Source: Streptomyces sp. AA1529 (GTDB lineage Bacteria > Actinomycetota > Actinomycetes > Streptomycetales > Streptomycetaceae). From it: DNA of 64,000 nucleotides. The translations under genes and the position numbers were made by a program. Within the stretch, counting starts at the first letter, position 1; every line of letters starts with the position of its first letter. The notes under the pieces are model-generated. The model was not told the origin of the DNA. It worked only from the letters and a program-made list of their open reading frames with translations, and ran no database searches. Of this stretch, positions 25,520 to 33,212 are shown piece after piece. The stretch covers positions 80,784 through 144,783 of the forward strand of contig NZ_ALAP01000052.1 of NCBI RefSeq assembly GCF_000280905.1, in the 5' to 3' direction.

Positions 25520-25607
25520 CAGCGACTCCGGCAACAAGCACGGAGGCGGCGGTTCGGACGAGGGCGGCAACACCTCGGACGGCCAGGGCCCGGCGGACGG
25601 CGAGTGA
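25467..25607 (+). CDS. 46-residue Asp/Gly-rich peptide, candidate RiPP precursor
   Basis: GTG at 25467 follows a strong AGGAGG (25455-25460). The peptide begins MDAVPWLTRADGGNPQDDSD and ends GQGPADGE. It contains eight Asp, many Gly, Ser and Asn, one Trp and no Cys. Asp-Gly pairs occur at 11-12, 38-39 and 44-45, the sequence context most prone to aspartimide formation. Its TGA overlaps the GTG of a PIMT-like methyltransferase by 4 nt, so the two are translationally coupled. A precursor for an aspartimide-forming RiPP (imiditide-like) is the best inference. It is too short to be found by length-filtered gene callers. Confidence 0.7.
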   Translation: MDAVPWLTRADGGNPQDDSDSGNKHGGGGSDEGGNTSDGQGPADGE

Positions 25608-26788
25608 CCGAGGCGGAATCCGGCACCCGGGAGGCCGGACCGGACGGGTTGGCCTCCGTGCTGGTGGACAAGGGGGCCCTGACGCCGGACTGGCTGCCCG
25701 CCTACCGGGCCGTGCCGCGGGCCGCGTTCGTCCCCGACCGGCTGTGGCCGGGCACGGCGGGCGGCAACCGGCAGGGCGAGGTGATCGACCGTCGGACGGA
25801 CCCGGCGCTGTGGTGGGAGAAGGTGCACAGCGACATTCCGCTCACCACCCAATGGGACGACGGCACGCAGCCGGGCACGGCCAGGGGCCGGGCTCCGACC
25901 TCGTCCAGTTCCATGCCGACGATGGTGTTCTCGATGCTCGCCGCCCTCGGCGTGGCGGAGGGGAACCGGGTGCTGGAGATCGGCACGGGAACCGGCTGGA
26001 ACGCGGCCCTGCTCGCCCACCGGCTCGGGCCGGGCAACGTGGTGACGGTCGAGGTCGATCCGGCCGTCGCCGAGGGAGCGCGGCGCCGCCTCGCGGCGGC
26101 GGGGCCCGTACCGGTGTCGGTCGTCGGCAACGGCGCGCGGGGCCATGCCGCCGGAGCGCCGTACGACCGGATCATCGCCACCTGCGGGGTCTCCCGGGTG
26201 CCGTACGCATGGATCGAGCAGGCCGCCGCGGGTGCCGTGCTCGTCGTCCCGTGGGGCCCGCCCTACGGCGGGCAGGCGGTCGCGCGGCTGACGGTCGGCG
26301 AGGGCGGGATCGCGACGGGGCCGTTCGTCGGTTCCTCGGCGTTCATGCGGCTGCGGGACCAGCGCGACCGGTTCCCGCCGACCCGGCTGTTCCCCGGCGC
26401 GGAGGACTGGCCGGGTGCGGCGCAGCGGCGCACGACAGCGCTCTCGCCGGACGACATGGGCGCCTGGCACCACATGTTCACGCTGGGCGTGCAGGTGCCC
26501 GACCTGTTCTGTCGCGTCGAGTGGGGCACAGGCGGCGCGTATCGGCTGTGGCTCCTCGACATGGGTCGCACGTCCTGGGCGACAGCCGATTTCGAGCCCG
26601 GTCGCGGCGAGTTCGAGGTCGCCGAGTACGGACCGCGCCGCCTGTGGGCCGAGGCCGAGGCCGTCCTGTCCTGGTGGCGCGAGCACGGCGAGCCCGGGTT
26701 CGCACGGTACGGGCTGACGGTCGCCCCGCGCGGTCAACGGGTGTGGCTCGACCACCCGGACAACCCGGTACCGGTGCGGGTGCCGTAG
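25604..26788 (+). CDS. PIMT-like protein O-methyltransferase
   Basis: This encodes 394 residues. The N-terminal 220 follow protein-L-isoaspartate methyltransferase: RAAFVPDRLWPG, the SSSSMPTMVFSMLAAL substrate-loop region (about 100-115), SAM motif I VLEIGTGTGWNAAL (123-136), VVTVEVDPAVAEGA, and YDRIIATCGVSRVPYAWIEQ. An extra C-terminal domain of about 170 residues is absent from housekeeping repair enzymes and typical of PIMT homologues in RiPP gene clusters. In those, Asp methylation leads to aspartimide. The GTG at 25604 overlaps the peptide stop by 4 nt. A hairpin terminator follows. Confidence 0.88.
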   Translation: MTEAESGTREAGPDGLASVLVDKGALTPDWLPAYRAVPRAAFVPDRLWPGTAGGNRQGEVIDRRTDPALWWEKVHSDIPLTTQWDDGTQPGTARGRAPTSSSSMPTMVFSMLAALGVAEGNRVLEIGTGTGWNAALLAHRLGPGNVVTVEVDPAVAEGARRRLAAAGPVPVSVVGNGARGHAAGAPYDRIIATCGVSRVPYAWIEQAAAGAVLVVPWGPPYGGQAVARLTVGEGGIATGPFVGSSAFMRLRDQRDRFPPTRLFPGAEDWPGAAQRRTTALSPDDMGAWHHMFTLGVQVPDLFCRVEWGTGGAYRLWLLDMGRTSWATADFEPGRGEFEVAEYGPRRLWAEAEAVLSWWREHGEPGFARYGLTVAPRGQRVWLDHPDNPVPVRVP

Positions 26789-26805
26789 CGGCGTGGCCCC
26801 TCGCC

Positions 26806-26841
26806 CCGGCCCGGCGACCACCCGTGGTGGGGCCGGGCCGG
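26806..26841. terminator. terminator between methyltransferase and mazG
   Basis: CCGGCCCGGC (26806-26815) pairs with GCCGGGCCGG (26832-26841), with an inner CCAC/GTGG pairing in the loop. It separates the convergent genes. Confidence 0.65.
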
Positions 26842-26853
26842 ACCGGGCCGGGG

Positions 26854-27840
26854 TCAGCCGGCGGGGTGCTGCTCAGCCTGCCGGATCAGGTCGCGGTATT
26901 CGCGAGCGGCGGCGCGCAGTGCGGCCTCGGGGTCGACGCCCTCCCGTTCGGCCTCCGCGGCCAGCGCCAGCAGGGCGTAGCCCACGTCGGCACCGGCGCC
27001 GTCCCCGGGGGCGGGCAGTCCGGCCGTGCGGGCGCGGCCCGCGAGCTTGGCGGCGAGCGAGAGGGCGGGCTGGCCGAAGGGGACGCCCTCGGTGACCGAG
27101 GTCCGCTCGGCCTTCTCCAGGGCCTTGCGGCGCTGCCAGTGCGCCTCGACCTCCGCCGCGGTCTCGGCGACGTCGTCGCCGAAGACGTGCGGGTGGCGGT
27201 GCACCAGCTTCTCCACCAGGGTGGCGGCCACGTCGTCGATGCCGAACGGTTCTTCGGGGTCGTCCTGGGCGATACGGGCGTGGAAGACGACCTGGAGCAG
27301 GACGTCGCCGAGTTCCTCGCGCAGCTCGGCGCGGTCGCCGCGTTCGATGGCGTCGATCAGCTCGTAGATCTCCTCGACGCCGTACTTGAGCAGGTCCTCG
27401 TGGGTGCGCAGCGCGCTCCACGGGCAGTCGCGCCGGATCCGGTCCATCACCTGGACGGCGTCCAGCAGCCGGGCGCCGGGCAGATCGTAGGAGCCGGGCA
27501 GCAGCTCCAGATCGGGCATGGCCTGCCGGCCGGAGCCGGCCAGCCGGGCGAGGCCGTCGGTGAGCGCGGGCTCCCCCTCGGCGGTGGCCAGTACGACGAC
27601 CGACCGGCCGCCGCCCTGTGCGCAGTCGGCGACCAGCTCCCGTGCGTCCGGTTCGACGCCCGCCTCGGCCTTGACCCCGGCGTCCCGCACATAGGGGAGC
27701 TGCGGGTGCGCCGGGTCGGCGCACAGCACCCGGTCGGCGCCGCGCAGGGCCTCCCAGGCGGGCCAGGAGAGCAGTCCGGGCGCCACCCGGTGGGTGGTGG
27801 TGAGCAGGACGACACGACCGGTCTCGGGGATCTCGTTCAC
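26854..27840 (-). CDS. mazG: nucleoside triphosphate pyrophosphohydrolase MazG
   Basis: This encodes 328 residues. The C-terminal two thirds have the MazG fold, with CPWSALRTHEDLLKYGVEEIYELIDAIE and ELREELGDVLLQVVFHARIA; the EExxE and ExxD pattern binds Mg. It removes aberrant (d)NTPs. The N-terminal 110 residues are a methylase-like extension common in actinobacteria. The GTG at 27840 has no ribosome site. TACGTT (27852-27847) 6 nt upstream suggests a leaderless mRNA. A SurA-like lipoprotein gene lies upstream on the same strand. Confidence 0.92.
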   Translation of the reverse strand: MNEIPETGRVVLLTTTHRVAPGLLSWPAWEALRGADRVLCADPAHPQLPYVRDAGVKAEAGVEPDARELVADCAQGGGRSVVVLATAEGEPALTDGLARLAGSGRQAMPDLELLPGSYDLPGARLLDAVQVMDRIRRDCPWSALRTHEDLLKYGVEEIYELIDAIERGDRAELREELGDVLLQVVFHARIAQDDPEEPFGIDDVAATLVEKLVHRHPHVFGDDVAETAAEVEAHWQRRKALEKAERTSVTEGVPFGQPALSLAAKLAGRARTAGLPAPGDGAGADVGYALLALAAEAEREGVDPEAALRAAAREYRDLIRQAEQHPAG

Positions 27841-27922
27841 CCTACGAACGTAACCCGGACGGCGTCCGGCCCGGCCTCCGGTCCCGCGACGGCGTCGCCT
27901 CGTCGTCTCGTCGCCGCGCACC

Positions 27923-27960
27923 CGTCACAGCGGAACAGCGTCACAGCGGAACAGCGTCAC
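27923..27960. repeat. short tandem repeat at 3' end of the SurA-like gene
   Basis: Two and a half copies of a 16-nt unit (cgtcacagcggaacag) end at the stop codon of the SurA-like gene. This is a possible slippage-prone sequence. Confidence 0.7.
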
Positions 27961-28619
27961 ATCTGCTGCGGGCGCTGCGCCGCCTCGCCGCTCAGGTCCC
28001 GCAGCCACGGGGTCTTCGCGCCGGTGAGGGTGGAGCGGTCGGTGTCCCACCTGCCGTAGCGCGGGTTCACGTCGATGTTCATGCTCTTGGACGTCGCCGA
28101 CAGCTCCTTGGTGAGCCGCTGGTTCCCATCCGGCGAGGTCGGGTCGATGCCCTTGGCCTTGGCGATCTTCTCGACGAGGAGCTGCATGCGGATGCGGTCG
28201 TCGATCTCGTCCGGCGCGACGCTCTGCTGGCGCAGCAGCACGGCCTCGAGCTGCTTGCTGCCGCCCGCCTGCACCTCCAGCTGCCCGCGGACCCGCTGGA
28301 CCTCGCGGCGGCTGACGCCCACCTTCGCGTCGCGGGCGGCCTGCGCGACGATCCGCTCCCGGATCATGCCGTCGAGGGTGGCCCGGGTCAGCTTGCCGCT
28401 CTGCTTGATCATCTGTTCGCCCTGCGGCGTGGCCCGCTGCGCGTCCCGCACGGCCCCCACCCGGGACTGGAGCTGCCCCATGCTGATCCGGTCGCCCTTC
28501 ACCAGGGCCGCCGCGCCCGGGTGCGCGTCGTCGCCGCACGCGGTGAGCAGCGGGGCCGCGGCGACGAGCGCCGCTGCGGCGGAGAGGGTGAGCGCGGACC
28601 TGCGGTGACGGCTTTCCAT
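27957..28619 (-). CDS. SurA N-terminal domain lipoprotein
   Basis: This encodes 220 residues from the ATG at 28619, with GGGAGG upstream. The signal peptide ends in the lipobox LLTAC (Cys28), so the protein is lipid-anchored outside the membrane. The mature part is helical with SurA_N-type segments (GKLTRATLDGMIRERIVAQAARD and LRQQSVAPDEIDDRIRMQLL). There is no obvious PPIase parvulin domain. It may act as a chaperone for exported proteins. It precedes mazG. Confidence 0.88.
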   Translation of the reverse strand: MESRHRRSALTLSAAAALVAAAPLLTACGDDAHPGAAALVKGDRISMGQLQSRVGAVRDAQRATPQGEQMIKQSGKLTRATLDGMIRERIVAQAARDAKVGVSRREVQRVRGQLEVQAGGSKQLEAVLLRQQSVAPDEIDDRIRMQLLVEKIAKAKGIDPTSPDGNQRLTKELSATSKSMNIDVNPRYGRWDTDRSTLTGAKTPWLRDLSGEAAQRPQQM

Positions 28620-28863
28620 GGGGCCTCCCGGCGGCGGCGAGGGTCGCGCGTCCTCGCACGACCTGGCGATGATCGATGGTAGGGAGTCGAACGGGTCCAT
28701 GACCACCGGTTCGACGTCAAATCGACCAACGATTCGGGAGCAGTTGGGTAGCTGCCCGTACAGCAGTGCGACACCGATACCGGCAGCGGTACGAGCCGTG
28801 CGCCGGACCTGCGCCGTACGGACCCGGCCGGGACGCCGCCGTTCGCGGCCCGGCCGAGGAGGC

Positions 28864-30897
28864 TCACTCCACCGCGGTGAGCAGCTCGTCGAGGGCCGCG
28901 CGGATGGCCTCGTCCTCGGTGAAGGCGCGCCGGCCGCTGAAGTGGTGGAGGCGCCGGTCGCAGGCCGGCAGGTGGCGCAGGAGGTCGGCGGCGGGCCGGG
29001 CGGCGGGACCGATCCGGGCCAGATGACGCACCGCGGAGAGCATGACGGGCTGGTAGTCGCCCTCGGCCAGGCCCCGCACCGCCTCCAGGAGGACCGGGAC
29101 GGTGTGCTCGGTGTCGCCGGTCGCCGCCCACAGGGCGTGCGCGGCCTCGACGTCGGTCCAGTCGCCGGGGGGACCGGCCACCATCCGGAGGCGGTCCGCG
29201 AAGGGAGCGGCGTGCGGGCCGAGATCGGCCAGCTTGCGCAGGGCGGGGTGGGGGAAGCGGCCCTCGGTGGCGGCGGGTCCCAGCACCTCGAGTGCGGGGC
29301 CGGGGTCCCCGCCGACCCGCCAGTACGCCCAGGCGGCGAGTTCCGCGTCCGTCCCGGTGGCCGCGGCCGACCGGGCCAGCAGCAGTTGCCGGCCCGCGTT
29401 GCCCGCCGGGCCGATTCCGGCCAGGGCTGTCGCCGCCGCGGTCCAACCGCAATCGTCGGCCAGCAGCTCGAGCAGGCGGGGTACGGCCGCTTTCGCGGCG
29501 GGCCCCCAGGCGGCGAGCACGTCGCACAGCTGCTTGAGCGCGCCGGGGTCCGTGGTGCCGGCGAGCCGGTCGCAGATGCCGGGCAGCAGCAGCTCCGCGT
29601 GGTCCGGGAGCGCGCTCAGCACCTCGGCGAGGTCCGGGAGGCCGGTGTCGTGTCCCGAGCGGACGCTGCTGTAGCAGGACAGTGCGAAGCCGGACCGGTG
29701 GCCGGCCACGTACGCGGCCAGCCCCGGAACACAGCGCGGATCGTTCATCCGGGCCAGCGCCCACAGGGCTGCCTGAGCCACCGTCTCCCCCGTCCGGGTC
29801 CGCCGGGCGGCGGTGTCGCCGAGCAGCGCGGCGACCGCGTCGGCATGGGTGGCGGCCGACGGGCCGAGGCAGGCCAGCAACCCGGCTGCCCGGTAGCGCA
29901 CTTCGGTGTCCGGATCCTCCAGCCGGGCCGCGACGGCCGGCAGCAGGGCCTCCCCCGGCGACCGCCAACGCGCCAGCAGCCCGCCCGCCTGCGCCAGACC
30001 GCCGGCCCGCTGCTCCGCGTCGGGATGATCGGCCAGCAGACCCAGTGCGAAGGCGGGAGACGCGCCGGCGAACAGACCGGCGGTCCACTGCTGGACTCCC
30101 TGCACCCCGGTCTCCATCGTGCTGCTGCGCCGCCACAGCTCCACGCTCGGGGCGCGGACGGCGTCCAGCACGGTGTCCAGCCGGCTCGCCGCCAGGCCCG
30201 GCGCGGCGGGCGCGAGCGCGTGCACGGCCGCGAGGCGGAGCTGGGGCTCCGGGGCGTCGAGCAGCGCCCGGAGGAGGGTGTCGACCTCCTCGGCCCGGTC
30301 ACCGACCGGCTCCCGGGCGACCGCCGGGCCGAGTGCGAGGACCAGGTCGAGCCGGTTCACGAGGTCGCTCTCCGCCTGCCAGCAGCGCAGCAGCGCGGGC
30401 AGCAGCAGGGCACCGGGACTGGCGCAGAAGCCGACGGCGGCCGTCGCGGCTCGCCGCACCTCCGGGTCGGGATCGGCCAGCAGCGCGAGGACGTCGGGCA
30501 GCAGGCGTTCCCAGGTCGGTGCCCAGCCGGGAGCCAGGAACCTCTCGGCGACCTGACTCTCCTCGCCGGCCAGCATCGCCACCAGGTCCAGCACGGTGAG
30601 CCGGCACCGCACCCGGGAGGCGGAGGCGAGGCGCAGCAGGAACGGCAACGCGGCCGGGGCGGCGGAGCAGATCCAGCCCCCCTGGTGGTAGAGGAGGTTG
30701 TGCAGTTCGAACGCGGCCTCCTCCGCGTCCTCGGGGTCCGGACCCGCGCAGCGGCGCAGCAGACCGGGCACGTCCTCGGCGGAGCCGTAGTTGTGCCGCA
30801 GGCCCGCCCAGTCGACGGCTTCCAGCCCCTCCCACAGGGGCGCCGGCTCCACCGCGGGACGAGCCGCGGGTGACGGGTTCTCAGCGCCCGGGCGCAC
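28864..30897 (-). CDS. large HEAT-repeat (PBS-lyase-like) protein
   Basis: This encodes 677 residues, nearly all helical hairpin repeats of the HEAT/armadillo type (LLALLADPDPEVRRAATAAVGF, VAARLEDPDTEVRYRAAGLLA, LRALLDAPEPQLRLAAVHAL). There is no signal peptide or membrane segment. Such solenoids are protein-binding scaffolds. The GTG start abuts the TGA of the upstream HNH lipoprotein gene (TGAGTG), so translation is coupled. No partner is known. Confidence 0.85.
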   Translation of the reverse strand: MRPGAENPSPAARPAVEPAPLWEGLEAVDWAGLRHNYGSAEDVPGLLRRCAGPDPEDAEEAAFELHNLLYHQGGWICSAAPAALPFLLRLASASRVRCRLTVLDLVAMLAGEESQVAERFLAPGWAPTWERLLPDVLALLADPDPEVRRAATAAVGFCASPGALLLPALLRCWQAESDLVNRLDLVLALGPAVAREPVGDRAEEVDTLLRALLDAPEPQLRLAAVHALAPAAPGLAASRLDTVLDAVRAPSVELWRRSSTMETGVQGVQQWTAGLFAGASPAFALGLLADHPDAEQRAGGLAQAGGLLARWRSPGEALLPAVAARLEDPDTEVRYRAAGLLACLGPSAATHADAVAALLGDTAARRTRTGETVAQAALWALARMNDPRCVPGLAAYVAGHRSGFALSCYSSVRSGHDTGLPDLAEVLSALPDHAELLLPGICDRLAGTTDPGALKQLCDVLAAWGPAAKAAVPRLLELLADDCGWTAAATALAGIGPAGNAGRQLLLARSAAATGTDAELAAWAYWRVGGDPGPALEVLGPAATEGRFPHPALRKLADLGPHAAPFADRLRMVAGPPGDWTDVEAAHALWAATGDTEHTVPVLLEAVRGLAEGDYQPVMLSAVRHLARIGPAARPAADLLRHLPACDRRLHHFSGRRAFTEDEAIRAALDELLTAVE

Positions 30898-31767
30898 TCA
30901 GCCCTCGCACTGCTGGAGCATCATCCGCTTGTCGGGAGCCGTGACGGGCAGGTCGTACTCCAGGGCCACCTGTGTGAACCGCACCGCGTACGAGCAGCGG
31001 ATCCGCTTGTTCGGGGGCAGCCAGGAGGCGGGCCCGGAGTCGCCCTTCGAGGCGTTGGGGGAACCCGAGACGGGCAGCAGGTTCAGCACGTCGTTGGCCA
31101 GCCGCTTGCGCTTCTCCTCGTCCCACTGCGCGGCCCCCATCTGCCAGGCGTACGACAGCGGCACCACATGGTCTATCTGGACCTCGGTGGCCTTCGCCTT
31201 CTGCCAGGCGATGTCCTTGCCGGTGTAGGGGTCGGCGAGGGTCATCGAGACGACCACGCAGTCCGAGCCGGAGCGGAAGGTGACCTTGCGGCCGTCACGC
31301 TTGAGCACGTCGTTGCGGGTGTCGCAGCCGTTGCGGGCCAGCGGTATGCCCTCGGCGGTGTCCAGCCAGGCGCGGCCGAACTCCTCCCGCTCGTAGCCCG
31401 TGCGCGGGCCGCGGCCCTTGGTGCGCACCTGGTTGATCAGCCGCCTGGCCCGGACCTTGTCGGTGTCCGAGGTGAGCGCGGCCAGTCCCGGTTCGGTCCC
31501 CTCCGGGTTCTTCAGCGGGCTGGTCTGCTCGCCCGCACCGCCGGAGGCCGGGGTGCCGGTCGGGGTCGCGGAGGCGTCCGAGCCGCCGCCTCCGGTGCCG
31601 CCGTCCTCCTGCTGCGGCAGTCCGTCGCATCCGGCCAGCAGCGCGGTGGCGGCGGTGGTGGCGAGGACGGCGGCGGCGCCCCGCCGCACGGGACGCCGCA
31701 CGGAACGCGACCCGGAGCGCGGCACGGAGGCGGAGGCGGGGCGGGGCGGAGTTGTCGCGGCAGTCAT
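30898..31767 (-). CDS. secreted HNH/DUF1524 nuclease-like lipoprotein
   Basis: This encodes 289 residues. The long signal peptide ends in the lipobox LLAGC (Cys47). A Gly/Ser/Thr-rich linker runs to about residue 95. Then comes a DUF1524/GmrSD-C-type HNH domain: VQIDHVVPLSYAWQMG (catalytic DH at 199-200), LANDVLNLLPVSG and NASKGDSGPASWLPPN. Two Cys pairs (148/170 and near the C-terminus) suit an exported protein. An external endonuclease role in nutrient DNA use or competition is plausible. The ATG at 31767 is probably leaderless. Confidence 0.88.
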   Translation of the reverse strand: MTAATTPPRPASASVPRSGSRSVRRPVRRGAAAVLATTAATALLAGCDGLPQQEDGGTGGGGSDASATPTGTPASGGAGEQTSPLKNPEGTEPGLAALTSDTDKVRARRLINQVRTKGRGPRTGYEREEFGRAWLDTAEGIPLARNGCDTRNDVLKRDGRKVTFRSGSDCVVVSMTLADPYTGKDIAWQKAKATEVQIDHVVPLSYAWQMGAAQWDEEKRKRLANDVLNLLPVSGSPNASKGDSGPASWLPPNKRIRCSYAVRFTQVALEYDLPVTAPDKRMMLQQCEG

Positions 31768-31773
31768 CGGGCG

Positions 31774-31779
31774 AGCATA
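31774..31779 (-). promoter_or_regulatory. -10 element of leaderless HNH gene
   Basis: TATGCT (minus strand) ends 6 nt before the ATG at 31767. There is no ribosome site, so transcription should begin at the start codon. No good -35 is visible. Confidence 0.55.
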
Positions 31780-31846
31780 GACCGGTGCGTCACCCCGACG
31801 GAGCTGTCCCTGTGGCAACCGGCGGGAAAGCGGGGAGGGACGCAGG

Positions 31847-33112
31847 GTGCGTCAAGCAGTCACCGATCCCCTGCTCAATCTGGTGCGGCGGCACCGTGAG
31901 CCCGTCGTCGCCCAGACGGCCCGCTCGACCGTCGCCGCCGTGATGAGTTACGCCGTCGCTCTGCAGCTCAGCAGCGAAGCCGCGCCCCTGACCGCGCCGC
32001 TCACCGCGCTGCTGGTCACCCAGGTGACGCTCTACACGACCCTGCGGACCGGCGTGCGCCGCGTCAACGCCGTGGTCGCCGGAGTGCTCATCTCCAGCGG
32101 TTTCAGCGCACTGGTCGGTCTGACCTGGTGGAGCCTGGGCGTGGTGATCCTCGCCGCGCTGATCGTCGGCCGGTTCGTGAAGGCGGGCGAGTTCGTCCCG
32201 GAGACGGCGATCAGCGCCATGCTGGTGCTGGGAGTGACTCAGAGTCAGGTCGCAGCCATGGCCTGGGACCGGATCCTGGAGACGCTGATCGGTGCGATCG
32301 TCGGACTGGCATTCAACGTGCTGTTCGTCCCACCGGTATGGGTGCAGCCCGCCGGGGACGCGGTCCTGGACCTCTCCGGCCGGATGAACCGGCTGCTGGT
32401 GGGCCTCGGCGAGGACGTGCGCGGCTTCACCCCGGTCAGCCAGGCCGCCGACCGGCTGCACCAGGCCCGCCGGCTCGACCACGACATCGTGGAGGTCGAC
32501 GTCGAACTGCGGCGCGCCGAGGACAGCCTGCGCCTCAATCCGCGGGTGCGGGAGGGCCTGCTCTCCCGCGTCGTGCTGCGCACCGGCCTGGACGCCCTGG
32601 AGATCTGCGCGGTCGTGCTGCGGACCACCGCGCGGACGGTGACCGACCTGGCGAAGAAGCGCCTGGACGAGCCGCTGTTCAGCGAGGAGACCGCCGAGGG
32701 CATGCAGGAGCTCTACGTGCACATGGCGGGCGCGGTCGAGGCGTTCGCGCTGCTGATCACCACCCCGGTCAGCGCCAGCGCGGAGGAGGCCGAGGACCGG
32801 CTGGTACGGGAGCTGGAGGCCAGTCGCGCCAGCCGGGACGTCATCGCTTTCCAGCTCCTGGACAAGGTGCGCGAGCACCCCCGCCAGTGGCAGCTGCACG
32901 GCGCCCTGCTCGCCGAGGCCGACCGCCTGCTGGACGAGCTGGACGTGGAGAAGCGCTCCCAGCGCCTGTGGGAGGAGCTGGACCGGCAGTCCCGCGAACA
33001 GCGCGAGAAGAACCCCGTACTGCGCCGCATCCGCCAGTTCCGCAGCCGGGAGCGCGCCCGCGAACGCGAGCAGGAGGAGGAGCGGGAGCTGGAGTGGGAG
33101 GAGGAGCGCTGA
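31847..33112 (+). CDS. FUSC/aromatic acid exporter-like membrane protein
   Basis: This 421-residue protein starts at the GTG at 31847, with GGGAGGG upstream. About five hydrophobic helices lie within residues 20-150 (TAPLTALLVTQVTLYTTLRTG is the FUSC-like core). A cytosolic helical half follows, ending in a long charged coil rich in Glu and Arg (390-421). It resembles the YgaW/ArAE/FUSC superfamily, whose members export aromatic acids, but the substrate is unknown. It is divergent from the HNH gene and convergent with the kinase operon. Confidence 0.85.
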   Translation: MRQAVTDPLLNLVRRHREPVVAQTARSTVAAVMSYAVALQLSSEAAPLTAPLTALLVTQVTLYTTLRTGVRRVNAVVAGVLISSGFSALVGLTWWSLGVVILAALIVGRFVKAGEFVPETAISAMLVLGVTQSQVAAMAWDRILETLIGAIVGLAFNVLFVPPVWVQPAGDAVLDLSGRMNRLLVGLGEDVRGFTPVSQAADRLHQARRLDHDIVEVDVELRRAEDSLRLNPRVREGLLSRVVLRTGLDALEICAVVLRTTARTVTDLAKKRLDEPLFSEETAEGMQELYVHMAGAVEAFALLITTPVSASAEEAEDRLVRELEASRASRDVIAFQLLDKVREHPRQWQLHGALLAEADRLLDELDVEKRSQRLWEELDRQSREQREKNPVLRRIRQFRSRERAREREQEEERELEWEEER

Positions 33113-33212
33113 GCCGCCGCCGGCGGAACGCCTCCGCGGCCGGCGGTCCCCGGCGGCGGTCCCGGAGGGCGCTCCCGGGACGGCCCGCGGCACCCCGGCG
33201 GCAGACGGATGA

